A stretch of 64,000 bases of DNA from Ancylothrix sp. D3o. Its GTDB lineage: Bacteria; Cyanobacteriota; Cyanobacteriia; Cyanobacteriales; Oscillatoriaceae. The stretch covers positions 124,001-188,000 of the forward strand of contig NZ_JAMXEX010000008.1 in the NCBI RefSeq assembly GCF_025370775.1. The letters run 5' to 3'. A program made the translations under genes and the position numbers. Under the pieces are notes generated by a model. The model ran no database searches. It had not been told where the DNA came from and saw only the letters and a program-made list of their open reading frames with translations. This document shows positions 19,750 through 28,085 of the stretch, one piece after another (the first letter of the stretch is position 1; the number at the start of each line of letters is the position of its first letter).

Positions 19750-20625
19750 TCAAGGTTGATTTACCCCAGCCGCTTCTAATTCATAAACTTGCTGCTGTCC
19801 GAGGGGAGTCCGCACTACAATCGAGAGGCTGCGATTATTACTCAAAGCAATCACTGTATCAAATTTACCATCCGAGCCAATTTCAACAGCTTGGCCGTTT
19901 AGAAACACCAAATTAAGCGGATCAACCTCAGCTTGTACCCGCACTTTTTGATTAGCGCTAGGAGATAAAAGTTTAACTTTCAACAATATATTTTCGCTGG
20001 TGGTGCGAGGGAGGGTAGGCGGTTTTCCCGGAAACACCAAAGAAGAAGTACCCGCACCCAGGAGGACAGTTTTTTCTTCTGCGGTGACAGCCACTTCGCC
20101 TTCTTTGGTAGAAATACCCGTTTTGCCATTGGGCCCAACAGCCACGCCGTACACTGTACCCCGTGAACCGGCAATACCCCCTTCTGTTTCCTCATCGTCG
20201 CCGCGAAAGGCAATTTCAAAACGTGATTCTGGGTTAATTAATTTGCGCGTAAAGGCGGTAACTTGACCTCTGCTGGCAAAAACCCGCGTAACTTTGCCAT
20301 TGTTGGTGGTGGTGTCTAAATTTTGCACCTGCATTTGCGTAGACTCCGATAGCTGCAAGGTTGCGATACCATCTTCTACAACTAAAGTGGCGCTGGAATT
20401 GCTGTCTGTGATGATTTTTTCACCTTCGCGCAATTGCTCGCCAACTTTGGCCGGTTTTCCGCCAACGCTGACATTACCGGTTATTTGGCGAATTTGGATG
20501 CTGCGATCAGTTGTGCCGGTTAGCGTTTCAGCGTTTTGGGCCACAGCAGGGGCAAGAGCAAAAATCGCAATACCGAAAATTAACAACAAGCCTAATCGCA
20601 AAAGTCGGGTGAGAAAGGCGTTCAT
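19750..20625 (-). CDS. FecR-domain exported protein
   Basis: Predicted exported protein of 291 residues. It has a signal peptide (hydrophobic 9-28, cleavage near AVAQ), followed by a FecR-type domain. This includes the GNVSVGGKPAKVGEQLREG segment near 50-68, the DSNSSATLVVEDGIATLQL block near 75-93, and GIAGSRGTVYGVAV near 150. The C-terminal 80 residues look like a beta-rich domain (QKVRVQAEVDPLNLVFLNG), possibly Ig-like. The next gene on the strand is a CHASE2 cyclase; FecR and CHASE2 proteins are often encoded side by side, so it may act as the ligand-binding partner in the periplasm. No FecA or sigma factor is adjacent, so iron uptake is not implied. Confidence 0.85.
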   Translation of the reverse strand: MNAFLTRLLRLGLLLIFGIAIFALAPAVAQNAETLTGTTDRSIQIRQITGNVSVGGKPAKVGEQLREGEKIITDSNSSATLVVEDGIATLQLSESTQMQVQNLDTTTNNGKVTRVFASRGQVTAFTRKLINPESRFEIAFRGDDEETEGGIAGSRGTVYGVAVGPNGKTGISTKEGEVAVTAEEKTVLLGAGTSSLVFPGKPPTLPRTTSENILLKVKLLSPSANQKVRVQAEVDPLNLVFLNGQAVEIGSDGKFDTVIALSNNRSLSIVVRTPLGQQQVYELEAAGVNQP

Positions 20626-20702
20626 ATAAGCAAAAATGAAGAAGGGCTAACGCCACTTTACACACTATAAAACCATTATCCGGTTTTCACTACTGCTAAG
20701 GT

Positions 20703-21287
20703 ATGATTTTGAATTTCTTTGAGTTTAAAATGGGCAATTGGGCAATTTTTCGCCGCTGCTATCGTTTGCTTCTGGTCGCTTTGTTTTGCTTGTTGCTTGC
20801 ACCTTCTCCCGCGTTGGCCGGCATCAATGATGATGGTTTTGATGGCAACATTTATGCGCTTTATGCTGGTAATGGTGCCTTAGTTCCTCCCCGCGTCACG
20901 CTAAAGGATTCTTTCAACCGTAAAAAACCGGCTATCTTGGTGTTTTTTGTGGATGACAGCAGTGATTGCAAGCAATTTGCTACGGTTGTCTCTGGTGTTC
21001 AAGCGTTTTATGGACGGGCTGCTGATATTATGCCGATTAATGTTGATACGATTCCCGTAAAATCTAGTTATGAACCCACAGAACCAGGTTATTATTACGG
21101 CGGCGTTGTCCCAGAATCGGTGATTATTGATGGTTCTGGTAATGTTGTTTTGGATGCCAAAGGTCAAGTACCTTTTGAGAGAATTGATGATGCTTTCCGC
21201 AAGGTTTTTGATTTGGTTCCTCGCACAGAATCAAAGGAACTTAAGCGCCGTTCATTTAATGAGTTTAACAGCGAATTAAGTCAGTAA
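20703..21287 (+). CDS. exported thioredoxin-fold protein without CxxC
   Basis: Signal peptide or anchor (RRCYRLLLVALFCLLLAPSP, then ALAG), followed by a thioredoxin-like core: ILVFFVDDSSDCKQFATVV holds a single Cys where the CxxC would be, and VVPESVIIDGSGNVVLDAKG resembles the cis-Pro strand. It therefore should not act as a dithiol oxidoreductase. It resembles cyanobacterial/plastid thylakoid proteins annotated as photosystem I accumulation factors; I recall this from memory and am not sure. The start may be the second Met (20730), which gives a more normal signal peptide. It is divergent from fecR, separated by 77 bp. Confidence 0.75.
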   Translation: MILNFFEFKMGNWAIFRRCYRLLLVALFCLLLAPSPALAGINDDGFDGNIYALYAGNGALVPPRVTLKDSFNRKKPAILVFFVDDSSDCKQFATVVSGVQAFYGRAADIMPINVDTIPVKSSYEPTEPGYYYGGVVPESVIIDGSGNVVLDAKGQVPFERIDDAFRKVFDLVPRTESKELKRRSFNEFNSELSQ

Positions 21288-21293
21288 ATGTAG

Positions 21294-21310
21294 GGTGGGC
21301 TACGCCCACC
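21294..21310. repeat. GGTGGGC/GCCCACC palindrome
   Basis: GGTGGGC (21294-21300), TAC loop, GCCCACC (21304-21310) directly after the gene. A related hairpin occurs at 52250-52266. This is a common cyanobacterial interspersed palindrome and could act as a weak terminator. Confidence 0.55.
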
Positions 21311-21421
21311 TTATGGAAAAATGTTACAAAATATACTTTTTTCTTTTCTCTTTCCGGTTTTCCCCCACTCAAAAGGCCGGCTCACGTTAAACTAGGTGAA
21401 AATGCTTTTAGATGTAACTTT

Positions 21422-22033
21422 ATGTCCCACCTCTACAGCACAGAGGAGTTAATTTCAATTTTGGCATCAGAGCGCCGCGCTTGCCTGAATGGCCAGCGTT
21501 TAAGTCTGACTGTCAAAACTTCTGGGGTTAACCCCTTAATTGATAAATACCTTAAATCGGAAGCGGTGCAAAAATTTACTGCTTATCAAGATTTTAAGGC
21601 CGCTGTCCACCGCTACCAACGCGAACATCAAGTTTCTGGTATTGTTTGGAATCAGGTTACAGTCCGAGGCAAAACGTTATCTTTTCCAGAGGTTAATGAC
21701 CAGCTTATTGCTATTCCCGGCGATTTGGACATTCTTAAAAGTGCTAAAAGTTCGATCTTAAACTTTTGGGATGAGGTGACTGTGGGAATGGATTTATATC
21801 TCAGTTTTCGCAGTAGCAAGGATTACCAAAAAATTACTAAGGACGATGTAGCGAAGATTGCTAATCGCACCGAATGGGCCGGTTTATGTAAGTGGGAAAA
21901 TCCGAATTTTTTAGAAATGGTTTTGCAATTAAGCTGGGGAAAACCAGAGGAGGCTTCCTATCGACGCGGTTGGCCGGATGCCGGCAGTGATTATATTCAT
22001 GCTGTTATTCAGGGCTGCCAGCCTATTTGTTAA
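21422..22033 (+). CDS. conserved hypothetical protein
   Basis: Soluble protein of 203 residues; I do not recognise a named domain. It has no signal peptide or membrane segment. The N-terminal half is charged and helical (EELISILASERRACLNGQ, YLKSEAVQKFTAYQDFKAAV), and the C-terminal half is Trp-rich (TEWAGLCKWENPNF, RRGWPDAGSDYIHAV). Coding character is good: it fills its spacer, starts with ATG, and ends just before a strong intrinsic terminator. Confidence 0.75.
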   Translation: MSHLYSTEELISILASERRACLNGQRLSLTVKTSGVNPLIDKYLKSEAVQKFTAYQDFKAAVHRYQREHQVSGIVWNQVTVRGKTLSFPEVNDQLIAIPGDLDILKSAKSSILNFWDEVTVGMDLYLSFRSSKDYQKITKDDVAKIANRTEWAGLCKWENPNFLEMVLQLSWGKPEEASYRRGWPDAGSDYIHAVIQGCQPIC

Positions 22034-22052
22034 TTGTTTTTTCGTTTCTAAA

Positions 22053-22084
22053 AACCCGGTTTCTTTTGGAAATCGGGTTTTTTC
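22053..22084 (+). terminator. intrinsic terminator built from an AACCCGGTTTC palindrome
   Basis: AACCCGGTTTC (22053-22063) and GAAATCGGGTT (22069-22079) pair over 11 bp with one G-T pair, followed by TTTTT. It belongs to the interspersed AGAAACCCGGTTTCT family. Confidence 0.85.
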
Positions 22085-22106
22085 CTATCATTCAACTGCC
22101 AATTTT

Positions 22107-22868
22107 TTACCTAATTATTGTTGAATTGGGATCGTTGAATGTGTTTGGTATGGTTGTGGTTGATGGCCCACTCTGATTGTTGGTTGGGTTGGGTGTCGTC
22201 GGCGTATTTCTGTTACCTGGAACTGCTGGCTGTGTTACATCGGGTGTGCTACTTGGCCCTGGTTGATTGACTCCAGATGGCGTTTGATTTGTTCTATCTC
22301 CTGTTGAATTATTCTGAGTACCGCCATTTTGATTGTTTTGGGCCGGTTGGTTATTCTGAGTACCGCCATTTTGATTATTTTGGGCCGGTTGATTATTCTG
22401 AGTACCGCCATTTTGATTATTTGGGGCCGGTTGGTTATTTTGAGTACCGCCATTTTGATTATTTGGGGCCGGTTGATTATTCTGAGTACCGCCATTTTGA
22501 TTATTTGGGGCCGGTTGATTATTTCTCGTACCGCCATTTTGATTATTTGGGGCCGGTTGGTTATTGCCGGTTGGCGTTTGATTAGTCCTATTTCCGGGGA
22601 TTGTTGTTGTGTTGGGATTGGCCGGTGTGGCATTGTTTGGACTTGGTGGCGGTGGGGGAGTACCGGCAGCTTGAGTTGCCGGTGTCAGGTCATTTGTTGG
22701 CTGCGGACACATATCATTTAAACGGATCACACGCCCGTTAGAATTCACCAAAAAGCAACCAGGGTATTCTTGAGCATTCGTACCCACTACCGGCCAAAGC
22801 AAAAACAGACTAGGAATTGCACAAAACCAACGTAAATGTTTCAACATGGTGAGATATTGCACCTCCAT
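22107..22868 (-). CDS. secreted Asn/Gln/Pro-rich repeat protein
   Basis: Exported low-complexity protein. The likely start is the internal Met at 22847 (MLKHLRW), giving a signal peptide ending at TNA-QE. A short cysteine-containing module follows (EYPGCFLVNSNGRVIRLNDM, then CPQ), and the rest is Asn/Gln/Pro/Thr-rich. The middle consists of a 14-residue repeat (NNQPAPNNQNGGTQ with A/Q variation), encoded by 42-bp tandem units. No catalytic motif is present, and a sheath or cell-surface role is only a guess. Long open frames on the other strand here are an effect of the repeat. Confidence 0.75.
   Translation of the reverse strand: MEVQYLTMLKHLRWFCAIPSLFLLWPVVGTNAQEYPGCFLVNSNGRVIRLNDMCPQPTNDLTPATQAAGTPPPPPSPNNATPANPNTTTIPGNRTNQTPTGNNQPAPNNQNGGTRNNQPAPNNQNGGTQNNQPAPNNQNGGTQNNQPAPNNQNGGTQNNQPAQNNQNGGTQNNQPAQNNQNGGTQNNSTGDRTNQTPSGVNQPGPSSTPDVTQPAVPGNRNTPTTPNPTNNQSGPSTTTIPNTFNDPNSTIIR
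22318..22569. repeat. 42-bp tandem repeat, six units
   Basis: Units begin at 22318, 22360, 22402, 22444, 22486 and 22528 with the string GTACCGCCATTTTGATT. Each unit is a multiple of three bases and keeps the frame, so copy number can change without breaking the protein. Confidence 0.95.
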
Positions 22869-23218
22869 TACTTTAGGAAAACAGAAAAACTTGTTTGGGG
22901 AAGAGAATTTTATGAAAAATTTACCAAAAAACCCATTTAACTTTGCGTTTTATAAAATTTTCCTTGGCCTAGGGCAATTATGCCGGCTATCCAAGGCTAG
23001 AGAAATCGCTTGATCATGTTAGGATTTTACTCAAAGTATGGCTAAATTGGCAAGAGTTTTCCTCATCCCAAAGGAAGAACAAACAAAAACCCCGGTTTCT
23101 GAATAGCTGCTTTGTCGCCAAAGTCAAGATTTTGTAGAAACCGGGTTGTTTTGAGTAACACCTACGATGCAGACATGATCTCAACTCTGTCTATAGGAGT
23201 TATTTGTATTGCCAGCAG
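22869..23218. other. spacer upstream of the Asn/Gln-rich gene
   Basis: Holds the egtD terminator (below). A 33-codon open frame (22912-23013, plus strand) has no recognisable features and no clear ribosome site, so I do not call it. Confidence 0.4.
23089..23146 (-). terminator. terminator downstream of egtD
   Basis: ACCCCGGTTTCT (23089-23100) is inverted as AGAAACCGGGT (23136-23146) with a long loop. On the minus strand the stem is followed by GGGGTTTTTGTTTG. It belongs to the same CCGG-centred repeat family. Confidence 0.6.
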
Positions 23219-24250
23219 TTAAACTTGCTGCAACCGGCACAACAACAAACCAAACCAGTTTTTAGAATCACTCCAAGACTGCACCGGCATCAACCCCCGC
23301 TTTTGCAACTCTTGCTTAATTTCTGATAAATCAAACTTGCGAGAAATCTCAGTTAACATCATCTCCCCCGCCTCAAACTCAACATTTAAATCAAGTTTTT
23401 TCAACTTAACTTTTTGGGTTTTCAAACTTTTGAGATACATTTCAATTTGGTGCAAATCTTCATTGTAAAGCGAATAATGGGCAAAATTGCTCAAATCAAA
23501 ATTTCCTTCAAACCGCCAATTGAGATGTTGCAACATATTGAGATTAAACTTTGCTGTCACACCTTGGGAATCATCGTAAGCCGGTTCTAAAATCTCTTTA
23601 GATTTATGTAAATCAACCCCCAAAAGGAAATAATCGCCCCCTTGCAAAGCCCCTGAAACTTGGGAAAAAAACAAATCACACTCTGCCGGAGAAAGATTAC
23701 CCAAAGTGCTGCCCAAAAAACAAATCATGCGCTTATAATTTACCAACCGAGGATAACTAGCAAGTTGCCCTAAAGCCACCTCATAGGTACTAACCAAAGC
23801 CCGAACGTTAAGCCAAGCATAATCAGTCAAAAGTTCCCGTGCACTGGTTTCCAAAATGCCGGCACTTACATCAATGGGTAAATAGCGTAAACCGGCGGCA
23901 ATTTCCGCATAAGACTCTAACAAAAGGCGGGTTTTTGTTGAACTGCCGCTACCAAGTTCTACCAGTTCACAGGGGCCGGTAATTTTGGCAATATCGAGGC
24001 TATATTTTTCGAGAATTTGTGTTTCTGTTCGCGTCAGATAATATTCAGGTAGCTGACAAATTTGTTCAAAAAATTGGGAACCCAAATCATCATAAAAATA
24101 ACGAGGGGGCAAAGATTTGGGATTTTGAGATAAACCGGCAATCACATCACTGCCGGTGTTGTCTTCAGGCGAGTTCTCAGCATCAATCAACCATTCTAAT
24201 TGCAAGCGATCTTCTGCGGAAGTGAGTTGAGTGGGGTTGGAAAATTTCAT
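23219..24250 (-). CDS. egtD: L-histidine N(alpha)-methyltransferase
   Basis: First ergothioneine enzyme: trimethylates histidine to hercynine using SAM. The 343-residue protein has the EgtD N-terminal motif LPPRYFYDDLGSQFFEQICQ (about 46-65) and YYLTRTE (about 69-75). The SAM-binding loop is ELVELGSGSSTKTRLLL (about 94-110). YLPIDVSAGIL, CFLGSTLGNLSP and DYFLLGVDLHK are the further blocks that define the DUF2260/EgtD fold. It is the last gene of the egt cluster, 118 bp after a small membrane-protein gene, and ends at a terminator. Confidence 0.95.
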   Translation of the reverse strand: MKFSNPTQLTSAEDRLQLEWLIDAENSPEDNTGSDVIAGLSQNPKSLPPRYFYDDLGSQFFEQICQLPEYYLTRTETQILEKYSLDIAKITGPCELVELGSGSSTKTRLLLESYAEIAAGLRYLPIDVSAGILETSARELLTDYAWLNVRALVSTYEVALGQLASYPRLVNYKRMICFLGSTLGNLSPAECDLFFSQVSGALQGGDYFLLGVDLHKSKEILEPAYDDSQGVTAKFNLNMLQHLNWRFEGNFDLSNFAHYSLYNEDLHQIEMYLKSLKTQKVKLKKLDLNVEFEAGEMMLTEISRKFDLSEIKQELQKRGLMPVQSWSDSKNWFGLLLCRLQQV

Positions 24251-24368
24251 GCTTTTTTTTGGTTAACAACACTAAAATGTAAAAAAAACATCGGCAAAAA
24301 ACCGATGTTGCAAACTATAGCGCAACCCCGGAAAATTTAATACCCTCCCGCGAAATATTTTTGCCCTC

Positions 24369-24698
24369 TCAGTCATTTCTAAAAAACTGTTGAATTTCCT
24401 TGCGGGCCAAAAATCCATAACCCCCAGCCCCAATCACGGTAACAGTAAGGTAAATTTTCAAAGAATAGAAAATCTGGGAAGTTTCCAAAATATCGCCAAT
24501 CAGAAATAAAGGTAAAATAGAACTGCCGGCCTGCAAAATTCCCCATCCCAGCAGAAATAAAAAAAGCCTGTTTGCTTCTTGGCTTTTCCCATTTTCACGA
24601 TCCGACAATCCAAGCATTGAAGCAAAAGCAACCGCCACCAACATTAGAAACAAAGAAATGACACACAAGACTGCGGTTATCAAAAGTCTAAAAGTCAT
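24369..24698 (-). CDS. small multi-pass membrane protein inside the egt cluster
   Basis: 109 residues with three or four hydrophobic segments: about 5-30 (LLITAVLCVISLFLMLVAVA), 44-66 (LFLFLLGWGILQAGSSILPL) and 80-98 (LKIYLTVTVIGAGGYGFLA). I do not recognise a family. Its place between egtB (105 bp upstream) and egtD (118 bp downstream), on the same strand, suggests cotranscription. The gaps are large enough that it could be a passenger. A role in transport of ergothioneine or an intermediate is conjecture. Confidence 0.7.
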   Translation of the reverse strand: MTFRLLITAVLCVISLFLMLVAVAFASMLGLSDRENGKSQEANRLFLFLLGWGILQAGSSILPLFLIGDILETSQIFYSLKIYLTVTVIGAGGYGFLARKEIQQFFRND

Positions 24699-24803
24699 TT
24701 TTTTGACTCCCTGTTTTCAATAAATACACAGTTTTGTGCGTCATTATAGCATTAAATATCCTCAAAGAGGGAGAAAAAGAAACAAAACTAAATTCCCTAA
24801 AAA

Positions 24804-26105
24804 TTATTCACTTTTCGCACAGCGAAACCCGGCCAAAATGCAGCGCATTCCGGGATGATACCAATTGCGAAAACTGCATCGAATTGCCAGAGGACGAGTG
24901 GCCCAACTTCCCCCTTTAAGGACTCTATGCAAACCATCAAAATAAACTTGGGAATAACCAGGATAAGGGTACCACTCAAAGCCCTCATAGCCATCAAACC
25001 AGCTACTCGTCCACTCCCAAACATTTCCCAGCATATCCTCACAGCCCCAGAAGCTAGTCCCCGCCCTAAAATTACCTATGGGGGTAAGATTTTCTTGACC
25101 AGAATTGTCGCAGAAAGAAAGATTACATCGCTGTTGATCATCAAAAATATCGCCCCAAGGATAGATGCGAGACTTTGCCATTTTTGAATCCCAACAAGCA
25201 GCCTTTTCCCATTCCGCCTCTGTCGGCAAACGCTTGTTTGCAAATCTTGCATAAGCATCCGCCTCATACCAACTTACCCCACAAACAGGGTGATTTTCAT
25301 TACCTGAAATGGGGTTCCAGTAAAGCGGTTGAGAAACAGGATTTTCTTGCAGCCACTTCCAGCCTTTTTCTGACCAAAATTCCGCTTTTTGATAACCCCC
25401 AGCTTCAATAAACTTTGCATATTCGCCACAAGTCACGGGATAGCGATCTATCCAATAAGTATCTAAAAAAACAGAATGCTGAGGGCGTTCATTATCAAGC
25501 GCATCAATTGCATTACTCCCCATTTCAAAACTGCCGGCGCTAATTTTTATCATCTCTGATAAACTCGCTTCTTTGGAGGGGAAATTTCCCTGGGTTTCAC
25601 CCGCTAAGGGGGATTGAGTTAGGGGGAAAGAAGCGAGAGATTCCGCTTGCCAATTAGCTAAAAAAGTCACAAAAGCAATTGTTTCACAATGCTGACATTC
25701 ATGCTGAATCAGAAACCACCATAGCCTTTCTTGTGCCTCCACCGGCGCCGTTTCCAAATAAAACAAAACCTTCTCGCGCACCGTTGTTAAATAATCACAA
25801 ATCTCCGCAAAACCCGGTAATTCCTGACGCTTATGTTTTGGCAAACCATCCGCAGCAAAAAGTTGATGATATTGCGGAAAAACCGGCTCATATCCCCCCA
25901 TCCGCTGCAAAACCCAAAGTGCCTCCGTATAAGCAATATGCCCCAAATGCCAACCAGGCGGACTAAATTCTGGATGCACTTGTTTACAAAACATCAGCGC
26001 ATCCATATTTTCAAACATTTTCAATGTGCCGGTGCGGCATTCTTCCAAAGCTTTGCGAATATGATTTCTACAACTCATAGACCTGAATATCGTCATTATT
26101 TGCAA
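24804..26105 (-). CDS. egtB: ergothioneine biosynthesis sulfoxide synthase
   Basis: Non-haem iron enzyme that joins hercynine to a thiol donor (gamma-glutamylcysteine or cysteine) with O2. An N-terminal DinB-like helical part has iron ligands likely in GWHLGH (51-56) and IQHECQHCET (about 133-142), forming a three-His site. The C-terminal formylglycine-enzyme-like domain starts near 190 (KISAGSFEMGSN) and includes YPVTCGEYAKF, RLPTEAEWEKAA, GNVWEWTSSWFDGY and LKGGSWATRP. The first ATG overlaps egtC by 38 bp; the Met at 26078 gives an 11-bp overlap and fits the family start better. Tight overlap argues for translational coupling. Confidence 0.94.
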   Translation of the reverse strand: MQIMTIFRSMSCRNHIRKALEECRTGTLKMFENMDALMFCKQVHPEFSPPGWHLGHIAYTEALWVLQRMGGYEPVFPQYHQLFAADGLPKHKRQELPGFAEICDYLTTVREKVLFYLETAPVEAQERLWWFLIQHECQHCETIAFVTFLANWQAESLASFPLTQSPLAGETQGNFPSKEASLSEMIKISAGSFEMGSNAIDALDNERPQHSVFLDTYWIDRYPVTCGEYAKFIEAGGYQKAEFWSEKGWKWLQENPVSQPLYWNPISGNENHPVCGVSWYEADAYARFANKRLPTEAEWEKAACWDSKMAKSRIYPWGDIFDDQQRCNLSFCDNSGQENLTPIGNFRAGTSFWGCEDMLGNVWEWTSSWFDGYEGFEWYPYPGYSQVYFDGLHRVLKGGSWATRPLAIRCSFRNWYHPGMRCILAGFRCAKSE

Positions 26106-26850
26106 TCAGTATGCTATTTTCTGCACAAGTATGCCAGTTTCCCGCAAACATCGGTTCTGATGCAATCATAACCGCTTGGGGAAATTGCAGATCATCCCTT
26201 ACCCAGTATAAAGAAGGAACAGAAGTTCGATGAGCAAACCGACTTGCAACAAGTTGTTTTCCATCGCTGAGGATCATATTTGCAGAAACCGAAATTTGAT
26301 ACTCATCCGCCAACTCTTTTATAATTTGGATAGTCTTATAAAAAGCCACATCAATCGGCACATTACCATTTTGCCATTCCGTGAGAAACAAAGCAAAAAT
26401 ATGCTCAGAATCCGTATTGCCTTGAATATGCAAATACGCCTCATCATTTAAACGAGAACGAATTGGTTTATAAAGGCTTTTGCGGAAATTTTCGATAAAT
26501 CCGTTGTGGGTAAAAAGCAGATTTTCGTACTTAAAAGGATGGCAATTATTTAAATCCACCGACTGACCGTTTGTTGCACTGCGGACATTTGCCACCACAC
26601 AGCCAGATTCAATATACCGGCTTAATTGTTGTAGATTAATATCATTCCAAATTGGCATCGTTTGCTTATAAACAAACGCTTCTGTTTCTCGCGTTGGGTG
26701 ATACCAACCAATGCCAAAACCATCCGCATTTAAGAGGCCGGCTGTCATTTCACGGGGTTGGTAACTTTGAACAATTAACGAATGTTCAGGTTTGTTGAGA
26801 ATATAGTCTAGCAGAATTGGTGAACCAAGATACCCAAGAAGTCGGCACAT
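26068..26850 (-). CDS. egtC: class II glutamine amidotransferase EgtC
   Basis: Ntn-hydrolase that removes glutamate from the gamma-glutamyl hercynyl-cysteine sulfoxide. The frame is open to 26868, but the ATG at 26850 is chosen since it yields MCRLLGYLG and exposes Cys2 as the N-terminal nucleophile. The class II amidotransferase motifs follow: NADGFGIGWYHP (about 40-51), VVANVRSAT (about 88-96), HPFKYENLLFTHNGFIENF (about 106-124) and NTDSEHIFALFL (about 150). It is the first gene of the egt cluster. Its presence suggests the gamma-glutamylcysteine route, although egtA and egtE are not in this window. Confidence 0.92.
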   Translation of the reverse strand: MCRLLGYLGSPILLDYILNKPEHSLIVQSYQPREMTAGLLNADGFGIGWYHPTRETEAFVYKQTMPIWNDINLQQLSRYIESGCVVANVRSATNGQSVDLNNCHPFKYENLLFTHNGFIENFRKSLYKPIRSRLNDEAYLHIQGNTDSEHIFALFLTEWQNGNVPIDVAFYKTIQIIKELADEYQISVSANMILSDGKQLVASRFAHRTSVPSLYWVRDDLQFPQAVMIASEPMFAGNWHTCAENSILIANNDDIQVYEL

Positions 26851-27049
26851 TTGATTTTTGCTTGGCAATTTTCACTTTTATCTTAACACATACTTTTTTA
26901 AACCCAGAGTTTGTATTTATCACAATTTCGACTTTTCAGCATCCGGGCATAAATATTATCCGTGTCTTGCCAAGCAATTTGTCATCCCAATTTAGCCTGG
27001 TATTTTATAATATAAGCAGACCCCTTTAAAATTAACCAAACAAACAAAA

Positions 27050-27379
27050 ATGCTAAACCTCAGCCAACACCAAATCCTCAATAAAATCACACCGACCACC
27101 CTAGCTCTAGCAACCATTGCCGGCCTAACAAAACCAGCATCAGCAATAGAAATTCCCCACAGCGTACTCAACGGATTATATTATCCCACCGGCTCACAGC
27201 AATTTTTCAGCCAAGGAAGACAGCAATTTGAAAAAGAACTTCAAACCTGGCAAAAAAAACGCCTAGACATTCCCGAAAACCTCTTAAAAATTACTGACGA
27301 AACCCCAACCCACCAACCCGTTAAATTATTTCCAAAAAACCCCTGTCCTAGAGAGTGTAATTCCAACCCACAAAATTAA
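27050..27379 (+). CDS. small exported protein of unknown function
   Basis: 109 residues. A signal-peptide-like start (TTLALATIAGLTKPASA-IE) is followed by a short polar domain with Phe/Tyr (GLYYPTGSQQFFSQGRQQFE) and a C-terminal Cys pair (CPREC). No family is recognised. TATAAT at 27006-27011 could be its -10 box, though no proper -35 is seen. Convergent with arsH across a symmetric hairpin. Confidence 0.6.
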   Translation: MLNLSQHQILNKITPTTLALATIAGLTKPASAIEIPHSVLNGLYYPTGSQQFFSQGRQQFEKELQTWQKKRLDIPENLLKITDETPTHQPVKLFPKNPCPRECNSNPQN

Positions 27380-27414
27380 AAAATCTCGCTTTTTGTGGGT
27401 GGAAAACCTTTAAA
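27361..27414. terminator. bidirectional hairpin between convergent genes
   Basis: TTCCAACCCACAAAA (27361-27375) is inverted as TTTTGTGGGTGGAA (27401-27414) with one bulge, flanked by A- and T-runs that suit termination on both strands. Confidence 0.7.
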
Positions 27415-27416
27415 CT

Positions 27417-28085
27417 TTAGACAGGCTTAGCCGCATTTTTTTCAAGGGCACGATTTGCCACAACAATTGTCTCCTTAGCCGTCTTTTCCTTACGTTCACT
27501 ATAGCGATCCGTAAGATAATCAACCTTATCTCGCAACAAAACAGTAAACTTATAAAGTTCCTCCATAACATCCACAACCCTATCTCGATAAGGTGAATCT
27601 TTCATTGTTCCATCTTCGTTAAATTCCTGATAAGCCTTAGCCACCGAAGACTGATTTGGAATCGTAAACATCCGCATCCACCGGCCCAAAATCCGCAGCG
27701 AATTAACAGCATTAAAAGACTGCGAACCCCCGCTAACTTGCATCACCGCCAAAGTTCTACCTTGAGTTGGTCTAACAGCCCCCACACTAAGAGGAATCCA
27801 ATCAATTTGATTCTTTAAAATCCCCGTAATATTGCCGTGAATTTCTGGACTAGACCACACTTGACCCTCTGACCAAATACTCAACTCCCGCAATTCTTGA
27901 ACCTTGGGATGGCTATCAGGTACGCTACCAAAAATCGGCAAATCTCGCGGGTCAAAAAATCTAACTTCCGCACCAAAATCCTCAATAATTCGAGATGCTT
28001 CTTCAGCCAATAAACGACTATAAGAACGCTCGCGCAAAGAACCATACAAAAAAAGAATTCTGGGTTTGTGAGTAAAGTCTGCCAT
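27417..28085 (-). CDS. arsH: ArsH-type NADPH-dependent FMN reductase
   Basis: Flavodoxin-fold oxidoreductase linked to resistance to arsenicals and to quinone reduction. The phosphate-binding loop [15 protein letters not shown] begins near residue 15. [20 protein letters not shown] (about 83-102) and the [18 protein letters not shown] block are diagnostic of ArsH rather than general NADPH-FMN reductases. The ATG at 28085 gives [16 protein letters not shown], the normal family start; the frame extends to a TTG at 28109. No arsR, arsB or arsC is adjacent, so its link to an arsenic operon cannot be judged here. Confidence 0.9.
   Translation of the reverse strand: MADFTHKPRILFLYGSLRERSYSRLLAEEASRIIEDFGAEVRFFDPRDLPIFGSVPDSHPKVQELRELSIWSEGQVWSSPEIHGNITGILKNQIDWIPLSVGAVRPTQGRTLAVMQVSGGSQSFNAVNSLRILGRWMRMFTIPNQSSVAKAYQEFNEDGTMKDSPYRDRVVDVMEELYKFTVLLRDKVDYLTDRYSERKEKTAKETIVVANRALEKNAAKPV

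Noticed and set aside
22318-22569. Possible CRISPR array
   Set aside because: Units are directly tandem and nearly identical, with no unique spacers, and they code in frame.
22235-22721. Three long overlapping open frames opposite and in frame shift to the Asn/Gln-rich gene
   Set aside because: They arise since the 42-bp repeat lacks stops in several frames; only the minus-strand frame has a signal peptide and sensible composition.
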